Below, piece by piece: positions 1 to 5,450 of a stretch of 22,733 nucleotides of DNA (positions are counted from its first letter, which is position 1; every line of letters starts with the position of its first letter). This stretch comes from Treponema sp. GTDB taxonomy: Bacteria > Spirochaetota > Spirochaetia > Treponematales > Treponemataceae. The notes under the pieces are model-generated. The model was not told the DNA's origin, made no database searches, and saw nothing but the letters and a program-made list of their open reading frames with translations. Location of the stretch: positions 1 through 22,733 of the forward strand of contig JAEDED010000031.1 of NCBI GenBank assembly GCA_016293495.1. The letters run 5' to 3'. Both the position numbers and the translations under genes were made by a program.

Positions 1-59
1 ATATTATTTTTTATGAATTATTATTGACAAGGCGGGGCCTTATATGTGTTAGGTTTTGT

Positions 60-461
60 TTACTCCTTAGTCCAATCTTCTACTTTTATCCAAGGAACTC
101 TTTCAAATTCGCCGACATTGTTCGTAACTACAATCAAATCGTTTGTTATAGCTTGTGCCGCAATTTCCATATCATATGGTCCAATAGGAGTTCCTTTCTT
201 TTCAAGATATGCTCTTATTAATCCAAAATTTTCTGCATCATTTGGTTTGAAGTCTATAATCTTGAAAGGAGAAACAAAATCCAGTACTGCCTGATGTTCT
301 TTTACAGGGTTTTGACTTTTTGCAGCTCCATATTCTAATTCAGCAACTGTAATTACTGACAGATGCAATAATGATGGAGAATGCATTTTTATTCTTTCTT
401 TTAAAAGAGGAGTTTTATTCCTAATCAGAAAAATGCAAATATTTGAATCCAGTAAATACAT
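60..461 (-). CDS. vapC: VapC-type PIN-domain toxin ribonuclease
   Basis: A 133-aa PIN-domain protein. The acidic residues expected of a VapC active site are visible: D5 (YLLDSNICI), E41 (VAELEYG) and D97 (GPYDMEIAAQA), with N115 in the TNNVGEFERVPW segment that closes the fold. VapC toxins are Mg-dependent endoribonucleases, often cutting tRNA or rRNA, and are blocked by VapB. The gene is the second of a pair: its ATG shares one base with the vapB stop codon (TAATG), so the two are translationally coupled. Length is normal for the family and no active-site residue looks lost. The RNA target cannot be told from sequence. Confidence 0.93.
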   Translation of the reverse strand: MYLLDSNICIFLIRNKTPLLKERIKMHSPSLLHLSVITVAELEYGAAKSQNPVKEHQAVLDFVSPFKIIDFKPNDAENFGLIRAYLEKKGTPIGPYDMEIAAQAITNDLIVVTNNVGEFERVPWIKVEDWTKE

Positions 462-691
462 TAAAGCCCTTCCCGAACTTGCATTTCTGGTTGATTTCTT
501 CCGTCTGCCATAAAGTCATCTGAGAATTCAGAAAAGCTTCTGTCAAATGCTTCCCATGGATTTTCCTTTGGAAATAGTATAATCGTACTTCCAACTCTTT
601 GAATGCACATCTCTCCTTCTGGCAAAGAGAATTCTTTTGGGATGCGGACAGCCTGGCTATTGCCACTAGTAAAAACCTTAGTATACATCAT
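461..691 (-). CDS. vapB: VapB-type antitoxin (AbrB/SpoVT fold)
   Basis: A 76-aa protein whose N-terminus (TKVFTSGNSQAVRIPKEF) is a typical swapped-hairpin AbrB/SpoVT DNA-binding domain. The acidic, flexible C-terminal half (WEAFDRSFSEFSDDFMADG) is the usual toxin-wrapping tail. It neutralises the VapC encoded directly downstream and should repress its own promoter. Two ATGs are adjacent. The one at 691 is chosen because an AGGAGG Shine-Dalgarno at 700-705 lies 8 bases upstream. It ends by overlapping vapC by one base. Confidence 0.92.
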   Translation of the reverse strand: MMYTKVFTSGNSQAVRIPKEFSLPEGEMCIQRVGSTIILFPKENPWEAFDRSFSEFSDDFMADGRNQPEMQVREGL

Positions 692-711
692 TTTGGATTC
701 CTCCTAAAACA

Positions 712-741
712 AGTATATACCAAGGTAATTACTTTTGTCAA
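712..741 (-). promoter_or_regulatory. vapBC promoter with palindromic operator
   Basis: On the minus strand TTGACA (736-741) is followed after 18 bases by TATACT (712-717), or after 16 bases by TATATA (714-719). The -10 region lies in the palindrome GTATATAC (713-720), a plausible VapB site. The -35 box overlaps the stop codon of the upstream 85-aa gene, so vapBC can be expressed on its own or by read-through. Confidence 0.65.
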
Positions 742-995
742 ACTCTTTTGCACGAAATGCTTAATTGAGGATTCAAACCATGATCAATAAACACTTGGTT
801 ATACTCATTAACTGCGAAATTTAAATCCAATAAACAGTGTTGACCTTGTTCCGAAGTAGGATCAATTTTATTTTCAGCCATAAAAACCAGTATTGATTGA
901 ATCTTATTGAAAGCAGCAAAAGTTTTTGATTTCTTGGAAAGATTTTCAATTACACTGTCTTCTATCACATCTTTTGCAAAATCCACAAAACCCAT
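738..995 (-). CDS. Small hypothetical protein, 85 aa
   Basis: An 85-aa soluble protein that I do not recognise. It is predicted mostly helical with no signal peptide or membrane segment. It starts MGFVDFAKD, similar to the MGFFDLLGA start of the 63-aa protein two genes upstream. The start has a GGAG Shine-Dalgarno about 8 bases upstream. It is the third gene of a compact minus-strand run (63 aa, zinc-ribbon, 85 aa) and lies 11 bases after the zinc-ribbon gene. Its stop codon overlaps the vapB -35 box. Being real is supported by the operon spacing and ribosome-binding site rather than by any family match. Confidence 0.7.
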   Translation of the reverse strand: MGFVDFAKDVIEDSVIENLSKKSKTFAAFNKIQSILVFMAENKIDPTSEQGQHCLLDLNFAVNEYNQVFIDHGLNPQLSISCKRV

Positions 996-1006
996 TATGT
1001 TATCTC

Positions 1007-1237
1007 CTACTTGTCAAGTGCATGTTTCTTATTTGGAGATGAGTAACACAATTCACTTCTTGAAGAGCGTAAAACCATTCCTACGTTTTTCACTTCTTCT
1101 CCACAATAAACGCAGTGTCTTCCATCCGAAACTGCAATATGTTTACCTACAGGACTTGAAGAACATTTATCTCCCTGTGGTGTTCTTAAAGCAAAACCTA
1201 TAGACTTAACTTCTTTTCCACAATAACGACAGTTCAT
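1007..1237 (-). CDS. Small protein with two tandem CCCH zinc-ribbon modules
   Basis: A 76-aa protein made of one module repeated twice: C3-x2-C6-x18-C25-x7-H33 and C42-x2-C45-x18-C64-x7-H72. Spacing is identical in both halves. The consensus is C-x-Y-C-G-x-E-V-K-x-x-G-x-x-L-R followed by C-x-S-S-P-x-x-K-H. Four ligands per module strongly suggest one zinc ion each; the function is unknown, with nucleic-acid or protein binding the likely options. A strong AGGAGG Shine-Dalgarno lies upstream and abuts the stop codon of the 63-aa gene (TAGGAGG). It is the middle gene of a three-gene run facing the XRE regulator. Confidence 0.82.
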   Translation of the reverse strand: MNCRYCGKEVKSIGFALRTPQGDKCSSSPVGKHIAVSDGRHCVYCGEEVKNVGMVLRSSRSELCYSSPNKKHALDK

Positions 1238-1250
1238 AAACAGATTCCTC

Positions 1251-1442
1251 CTAGTTTCCGTAGCCCATTTCTTTTAATAGGAGACAAGCCCCCATTCTTT
1301 TTGAAGTTGGGCTTCCTGTTTGAGCAATACGTTTTAACTCTTCAACACTTTTTCCTTGAAGTCTCGATTTCCATTCGTATGCTTCATTATTTGTTTCCTT
1401 AAGTTTATTTTTCGCTGCTCCCAATAAATCAAAAAATCCCAT
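1251..1442 (-). CDS. Small hypothetical protein, 63 aa
   Basis: A 63-aa charged, helical protein (MGFFDLLGAAKNKLKET...), first gene of the minus-strand run. The start is supported by a purine-rich AAGGGGA Shine-Dalgarno and a good promoter in the gap to the XRE gene. No signal peptide or membrane segment is seen. I do not recognise the family. The N-terminus resembles the start of the 85-aa protein in the same operon, which hints at a shared small domain or partner. Placement beside an XRE repressor suggests an accessory-element gene. Confidence 0.72.
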   Translation of the reverse strand: MGFFDLLGAAKNKLKETNNEAYEWKSRLQGKSVEELKRIAQTGSPTSKRMGACLLLKEMGYGN

Positions 1443-1494
1443 AATAAATCCCCTTAAATTCCAATCTAAAAAGCTGTAATCAACTTTTATAAAT

Positions 1495-1523
1495 ACAATA
1501 TATTATATTGTGGTGATAGTCAA
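1495..1523 (-). promoter_or_regulatory. Promoter of the small-gene operon, overlapping a 17-bp palindrome
   Basis: On the minus strand TTGACT (1518-1523) and TATTGT (1495-1500) are separated by exactly 17 bases. The perfect inverted repeat ACAATA-TATTA-TATTGT (1495-1511) covers the -10 box and part of the spacer. This is the layout of a repressor operator. The divergent XRE regulator is the obvious candidate binder. Confidence 0.65.
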
Positions 1524-1524
1524 T

Positions 1525-1571
1525 AAATCCAACATATTTTAATGTAATTTTAATGCAGAAAATCCAACATA
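1525..1571. repeat. 12-bp direct repeats between divergent genes
   Basis: AAATCCAACATA occurs at 1525-1536 and again at 1560-1571, 35 bases apart. The second copy runs into the -10 region of the XRE gene. Exact repeats in a 138-bp divergent gap point to regulator sites. Confidence 0.6.
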
Positions 1572-1580
1572 ATATATTGT
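1548..1580 (+). promoter_or_regulatory. Probable leaderless promoter and operator half-site of the XRE gene
   Basis: TAATAT (1570-1575), or CATAAT two bases earlier, ends 5-7 bases before the ATG at 1581, and there is no Shine-Dalgarno. Transcription would then start at or next to the start codon. The -35 match (TTTTAA, 1548-1553) is weak. AATATATTGT (1571-1580) is the complement of ACAATATATT in the palindrome at 1495, so the regulator may bind both ends of the gap. Confidence 0.5.
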
Positions 1581-1892
1581 ATGGATAATTCATTGGAAGA
1601 AATCTTTCGTACAAATCTCAGGTTTTACAGGCAAAGGGCAAAATTATCTCAGGAAAAACTTTCAGTAAAGCTGGATAAAAATATTAACTATATAAATATG
1701 ATTGAAGGAAAAAAAAGCATTCCGCCTCTGCCAATGATTGAGCAGATTGCTTCTGTTCTTGAAATTCCATCTTATTATTTATTAAAACCATTGAACGAAG
1801 AACATGTCCTGGACAGGAACAAAATCATAGATGATGCTTCAAAACTAATTGCAGAGCAAACAAGGGAAATCTTAAAAAACTTGCTAAACTAA
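1581..1892 (+). CDS. XRE-family helix-turn-helix transcriptional regulator
   Basis: A 103-aa Cro/CI-type regulator. Residues ~8-67 form the HTH_3 domain, with LSQEKLSVKLDKNINYINMIEGKKSIPPL matching the helix-turn-helix and the following conserved turn in two adjoining parts. The C-terminal ~35 residues are helical and probably dimerise. It is divergent from the small-gene operon and likely represses both itself and that operon through the repeats between them. The ATG at 1581 is the only start upstream of the HTH, yet it lacks a Shine-Dalgarno and sits right behind a -10-like element, so its message is probably leaderless. No toxin or protease domain is attached. Confidence 0.88.
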   Translation: MDNSLEEIFRTNLRFYRQRAKLSQEKLSVKLDKNINYINMIEGKKSIPPLPMIEQIASVLEIPSYYLLKPLNEEHVLDRNKIIDDASKLIAEQTREILKNLLN

Positions 1893-1908
1893 ATTTACTT
1901 CCAGTGAT

Positions 1909-2307
1909 TCATAAGACCACTGCAGTCTGTAAAATCATTGCAACATTTGCATCTTTTACTTTTAAGATTTTTCCAGCTGCCTGCCCTGGTGCATTTGCAG
2001 CGCCATAAGTATAAACAATATCTTCTGTATCTGGGTAATCAATTTTTACAAGACTATTGAGCCCGTCGTATTCATAATTTATCTGCTTATTGTTTTCTCT
2101 AAGAACGCTGTTATTCTCACGTACAAGATTAGAACACTCATCATAGAAAAATTCCTGCCTGCCAGAGTCAAGGCTTTCAAGAGTTGTTCTTCGACCAAGA
2201 AGGTCATATTCAACTGTTATAGGATTTTGCTTTGCATCAAAGGCTTTAAGCATTTCACCCATAGCGTTATATTCATATGTTACTTTTGTAAGAAGATTTC
2301 CAGTTGA
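1909..2307 (-). pseudogene. Fragment of an RHS/YD-repeat protein
   Basis: The minus-strand frame carries classic YD repeats: VTYEYNAMGEM, ITVEYDLLGRRTTLE, QEFFYDECSNLVREN, INYEYDGLNSLVKIDYP and VYTYG. RHS proteins are very large secreted or surface polymorphic toxins, normally over 1000 aa. Only about 130 codons remain. Repeat-like sequence already begins upstream of the first ATG (LLTKVTYEYNA), so that ATG is internal. An in-frame stop at 2326-2328 closes it off, and the C-terminal end loses RHS character abruptly (VAMILQTAVVL). This is a displaced piece of an rhs gene, not a working one. Confidence 0.75.
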
Positions 2308-2366
2308 GATAAATAATTTAAAAAATTACAAAATTGTTTTAATATAAATATATACTACAGTTTTAC

Positions 2367-3050
2367 TCATTGCCATTCTTTCTTTTTAAGTGCTTTTAAA
2401 TAATTTTGTTTTAAATCTCTTTGATTACCAAAAAAATTCATTTCTGATTTTGAAAATATATTATTTTCTATTTTTAATTTTACTAATTCCATAGTGCATA
2501 TAAAATCAGCAGCCTGAAACAATTTATAATCTGCTGGCATAACCTTTATAAACATTGGATTTGGCAGTAGTGCATTAAATACAGAAGAAATTAATTTAGT
2601 AACTTCTACTTGGCCATTGTCATAATAAATCTTTACTGAATCAAAATTCAAAAAATTTTCATAATTATCTTTTATAAATTGTGAAATTTGTTTTGAAAGT
2701 TTTCCTGTTGCCTCAACAGAACTTTCTATATGTTTTTTTTCAATATGAAAACATTTATACTTTATATCTATAGCACGAATGAACGCCATCATTTTATTAA
2801 AAATACGTCGACGTTCACTTATTTCCATACTTTTATAAATCTCTTCTTTTCGAATAATAGGTCCTGTATGAATACAAAGATTGTTTAATCCTAAAAAGGA
2901 AAGTTCTCTATCCAAATATTGAATTTGTTCTTGAATATCTACAGTTTGATTGTGGAATACCATTGTAATAATGTAATATGGAGAATGAAAAGAATATTCA
3001 CCAAAATCCCCAGATTCATCTATAAAAATACTTAATTCTTTCAAATCCAT
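2367..3050 (-). CDS. DUF3800 protein (RNase H-like fold predicted)
   Basis: A 227-aa DUF3800 protein. Family hallmarks are the N-terminal FIDESGDFG (D11, E12, D15), H61 in the CIHTGP segment, D144 in IYYDNGQ, and the C-terminal QAADFIC with D182. These spaced acidic residues on predicted beta strands fit an RNase H-like nuclease core, which is how the family is usually viewed; the substrate is unknown. No signal peptide or membrane segment is seen. The start at 3050 is preceded by GGAG (3052-3055) only one base away, a tight spacing. The T-run of an intrinsic terminator ends at 3058, so the gene is expressed by read-through from the small-RNA unit upstream or from an unseen promoter. Length is normal. 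Confidence 0.9.
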   Translation of the reverse strand: MDLKELSIFIDESGDFGEYSFHSPYYIITMVFHNQTVDIQEQIQYLDRELSFLGLNNLCIHTGPIIRKEEIYKSMEISERRRIFNKMMAFIRAIDIKYKCFHIEKKHIESSVEATGKLSKQISQFIKDNYENFLNFDSVKIYYDNGQVEVTKLISSVFNALLPNPMFIKVMPADYKLFQAADFICTMELVKLKIENNIFSKSEMNFFGNQRDLKQNYLKALKKKEWQ

Positions 3051-3057
3051 ACTCCAT

Positions 3058-3085
3058 AAAAAAAAAGGCGAGGAACTTCCTCGCC
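3058..3085 (-). terminator. Intrinsic terminator of the small RNA upstream of DUF3800
   Basis: On the minus strand GGCGAGG-AAGTT-CCTCGCC (3085-3067) is followed by nine T residues (3066-3058). The stem is GC-rich and can extend to 8 bp with a 3-base loop. It ends 8 bases before the DUF3800 start codon, an unusual place for a strong terminator. Confidence 0.88.
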
Positions 3086-3131
3086 ATTCGGTGGACCTGG
3101 GTCTTTCGACCAGCCCGTGACCTTTCGGTCA
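3059..3131 (-). ncRNA. Candidate ~72-nt structured small RNA linked to DUF3800
   Basis: A self-contained transcription unit: sigma-70 promoter, predicted start near 3130, two hairpins with GAAA loops, then an intrinsic terminator. Hairpin 1 is TGACC-GAAA-GGTCA (3131-3118). Hairpin 2 is CTGGTC-GAAA-GA(C)CCAG, with a core GGTC-GAAA-GACC that repeats the hairpin-1 theme. A short linker (GTCCACCGAAT) leads to the terminator stem. No open frame of note lies in it. Comparative work has described several structured RNA motifs upstream of DUF3800 genes (DUF3800 motifs, as I recall), and this may be one of them or a relative. The promoter, RNA, terminator, gene order copies that of type III toxin-antitoxin loci such as toxIN. 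Confidence 0.72.
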
Positions 3132-3136
3132 TTTAA

Positions 3137-3165
3137 AATATAGTTTAGCTTAATTAGTTTGTCAA
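3137..3165 (-). promoter_or_regulatory. Promoter of the DUF3800-linked small RNA
   Basis: On the minus strand a perfect TTGACA (3160-3165), a 17-base spacer and TATATT (3137-3142). The predicted transcript starts about 7 bases on, at the first hairpin. It is among the best sigma-70 matches in the window. Confidence 0.85.
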
Positions 3166-3263
3166 GATTTTAAATATTTTTTTATATGATAAACTACTTT
3201 GTAAGCGATTTTGTCTAAGGAATTCATAAGGGACGAGAGCCTGCCAATAAGACGGATTACGAA

Positions 3264-3470
3264 TTAATCTGGAATCTGTACATTACAAAATATTTCAGTA
3301 AGAGGCTCTACTGTGGTCTCTCTCGGTTTTGAAATCCGCTCTCTGTTATAACTCTTTCGCCAGTCGGCAAGAGTTCCATAAGCAATTCCAAGCTGTGAAC
3401 AGGCCTGTTTTAATCCGATTTCATCAGAAAGTTTAATTGCCTATTCCTTGAATTCTTTACTGTACTTCAT
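3264..3470 (-). pseudogene. IS3-family OrfA transposase remnant with internal amber stop
   Basis: From an ATG at 3468-3470 with a GAGGG Shine-Dalgarno the frame reads MKYSKEFKE-stop-AIKLSDEIG, then LKQACSQLGIAYGTLADWR. This is the HTH_Tnp_1 domain of an IS3-family OrfA (helix-turn-helix plus the invariant TLADWRK). TAG at 3441-3443 replaces what is normally a Gln or Glu codon, and the frame ends at 3264 after ~68 codons, short of the usual 90-100. No OrfB follows. It is dead. Confidence 0.8.
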
Positions 3471-3536
3471 CTCATACCCTCATTTTATTTTCGGGTATTT
3501 TCAGACTGCACTTTTATGATAACCTTTCATTGTGCA

Positions 3537-3612
3537 ACCTTCTGAGTATTTAGACATAAAAAATGCACCTCCTAAAATTGAACTTTATTTGTCCAACTTT
3601 AGGGGTGCACTT
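3537..3612 (-). mobile_element. Left end of an IS150-like element with a truncated orfA start
   Basis: On the minus strand GTGCACCCCTAAAGTTGGAC (3610-3591) looks like an IS150-group terminal repeat. It is followed by an AGGAGG Shine-Dalgarno (3568-3573) and an ATG (3555-3557) reading MSKYSE, the common IS150 OrfA start, which then loses the expected sequence. TGCACCTCCTAAA and TTTAGGGGTGCA form an imperfect inverted repeat across the end. Together with the OrfA remnant downstream it shows at least one decayed, possibly nested, IS insertion. Confidence 0.55.
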
Positions 3613-3686
3613 CATGCGAGTCTCTTTTTTTTTCTCGTGTCTTCTCGAAGAACCAGCATATCGTCGGAATCCCCGGCACGAGCAGA

Positions 3687-5357
3687 TCAATATCCGTCAG
3701 ACATTTCACGGTTGCGGTCTTTTTTACAAAGTTCATCGTAAACAAGACTTCGTGTTTTAAGTGTATCTTTAAGGGCCTGTGGGAACGGAATGTTGCGCCA
3801 GAAAATTCCACGAACTTCTTTATCAAGACGCTGTACACCTTCAGATTCCTTTGTCATCCAGAGTACGTAATCCTGAATGAAGTACTGCTTTAAGTCACCT
3901 TTAAGTTTCTGTTTGTCGATCCATTCATAGTACTGACCAGTAAGACCTTCTTCCATCCAGTAGTATGATGCTTTTTCTTTTGCAACCTGCCATCTCAAAT
4001 CGGCAACGGCTGTAAGTACTGCAATTTTAAGGTCGCGTGGATACATAGGAACTACGATACGGCCGCGGCTTGTTACGCGGTTATAACGGTCAAATGGTTC
4101 CCAGCAGAATCCTGCATCTCCGTATGTAGGTAAAAGGAGTACAAATGGAACGATGCGGTTCGGCACATTCTTGTGAATACGGCAGAAAGCACCCGGATCA
4201 ATTGATTCAACCCATTTAAGGATGTTAATTACATTTTCTCTGAATCCTGTTCCCTGTGGAAGACAGTGATAGAACTCGCGTGTAAAAATCGGGAACTGGT
4301 TACCCTGACGGCCACAAGTCATTTTTGCCATCTGGCGTACAGTTTCGAATTCGATATCAATATCGCCTGTGTTTACATTTACTACTTCAGGTCCACCGGC
4401 AATCTTATCTGTTACTGCGTTGTAAGCCTCTGATGCATCCTTATACTCACGAAGGGCTTTTGCAAGTTCCTTGTTGTTTTTAGAAAGGGAATGAAGGTAA
4501 TTCTGAATTTCTGCAAAGAGCTTCTGCTGAACTTCTGTATAAGCATCTTTATGCGGATCATAGCCAGGAACAGGAAGGTGATCACAGAGCGCATCAATAC
4601 GGCTCTTTAATTCTGCTTCCATCATTGCGCGTTCTGATTCTTTTACGTTAAGAATACCTTCTGCGCTCTGGAGTTTACCCGAGTTCTTTGTCTGCAGCTG
4701 CATAAGGCGTTGCTGTTCCTGCATTGCTGCTCCTTCGGCAGTTGTAGCCTTTCTAGGCTGACGAACTTCGTCGGTTGTAGAACAGCTGATCTGTCCTGTT
4801 GCGATTCCGCGGAACCACTCATCAAGGTAGAAAACAGGTTCGTTTGTCTCGTTATCTAAAATTGTTTTTGCAAACAATTCTTTGTGTTCAGGTTTAAACA
4901 GAGATGGAAGTAAAACAGCAAAACGAACCAGCATGCGTTTTTCAATTTCACTGTTTTTATCTGCCATCTTTGGCGCAACAGAATGAATGAATTCCCAGTA
5001 AGCCATAATAACCTGCTGGCGGTAAACCATTCTGTCTTTAATATCTTTACATGTAAGGTATTTTGAAAGCACCTGATGAAGGCGCTGCGAGCTGGAACCT
5101 TCACCTGCAATTGCAGCCTTATAATAGTTTGGATTATCAAACCAGTCTGCAGGAGTATCATTGTAAAGGTGAGTAACTTCCTCAAATTCCTTAATGGTTA
5201 AATCAACTTTCGGAACAAGCCCTGGAACTGTTTTAGGCTTGGCCTCTGCTTCACTTTCGAGTAACATTCTTTCGAAATCCATTGTTGCCGATGGTTTATA
5301 TGGCTGCGCATCATCAAGTAAGGCAGCAATTGATGGGTCTATATCACTACTACTCAT
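3687..5357 (-). CDS. Large conserved treponemal protein of unknown function, 556 aa
   Basis: A 556-aa cytoplasmic protein with no signal peptide or membrane segment. It has an acidic N-terminus (SSSDIDPSIAALLDDAQPY), a coiled-coil-prone middle (~205-320, rich in Q, E, K and A), and a compact C-terminal half rich in aromatic residues (for example FREFYH and YYWMEEGLTGQYYEWI). I recognise it only as resembling long hypothetical proteins of Treponema. The start has GGAG about 11 bases upstream, and TATAGT with TTTAAA 16 bases before it gives a plausible promoter in the gap to the divergent MATE gene. In style it resembles the 684-aa protein at 11075, and the two may work in the same process; that is inference. 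The IS end at 3610 lies just past its stop. Confidence 0.85.
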   Translation of the reverse strand: MSSSDIDPSIAALLDDAQPYKPSATMDFERMLLESEAEAKPKTVPGLVPKVDLTIKEFEEVTHLYNDTPADWFDNPNYYKAAIAGEGSSSQRLHQVLSKYLTCKDIKDRMVYRQQVIMAYWEFIHSVAPKMADKNSEIEKRMLVRFAVLLPSLFKPEHKELFAKTILDNETNEPVFYLDEWFRGIATGQISCSTTDEVRQPRKATTAEGAAMQEQQRLMQLQTKNSGKLQSAEGILNVKESERAMMEAELKSRIDALCDHLPVPGYDPHKDAYTEVQQKLFAEIQNYLHSLSKNNKELAKALREYKDASEAYNAVTDKIAGGPEVVNVNTGDIDIEFETVRQMAKMTCGRQGNQFPIFTREFYHCLPQGTGFRENVINILKWVESIDPGAFCRIHKNVPNRIVPFVLLLPTYGDAGFCWEPFDRYNRVTSRGRIVVPMYPRDLKIAVLTAVADLRWQVAKEKASYYWMEEGLTGQYYEWIDKQKLKGDLKQYFIQDYVLWMTKESEGVQRLDKEVRGIFWRNIPFPQALKDTLKTRSLVYDELCKKDRNREMSDGY

Positions 5358-5413
5358 TCTTAAAAAACTCCACTATATATTGTAAAGCAATAATTTAAAT
5401 TTTGCAATTTTCT

Positions 5414-5442
5414 TTGACATTGATTTGTATTTTGAATAGTAT
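5414..5442 (+). promoter_or_regulatory. Strong promoter of the MATE gene, placing the start at the ATG
   Basis: Perfect TTGACA (5414-5419), 17-base spacer, TAGTAT (5437-5442). The ATG at 5451 is only 8 bases past the -10 box and has no Shine-Dalgarno, so transcription should start within a base or two of the start codon. Confidence 0.75.
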
Positions 5443-5450
5443 TTCGAAAT

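Noticed and set aside
24..52. TTGACA at 24-29 as a plus-strand promoter
   Set aside because: No acceptable -10 at 16-18 bases and it would point into vapC from the wrong side.
3599..3838. 79-codon minus-strand frame at the end of the 556-aa gene
   Set aside because: Mostly overlaps the larger gene in another frame and runs into the IS end; no ribosome-binding site or family.
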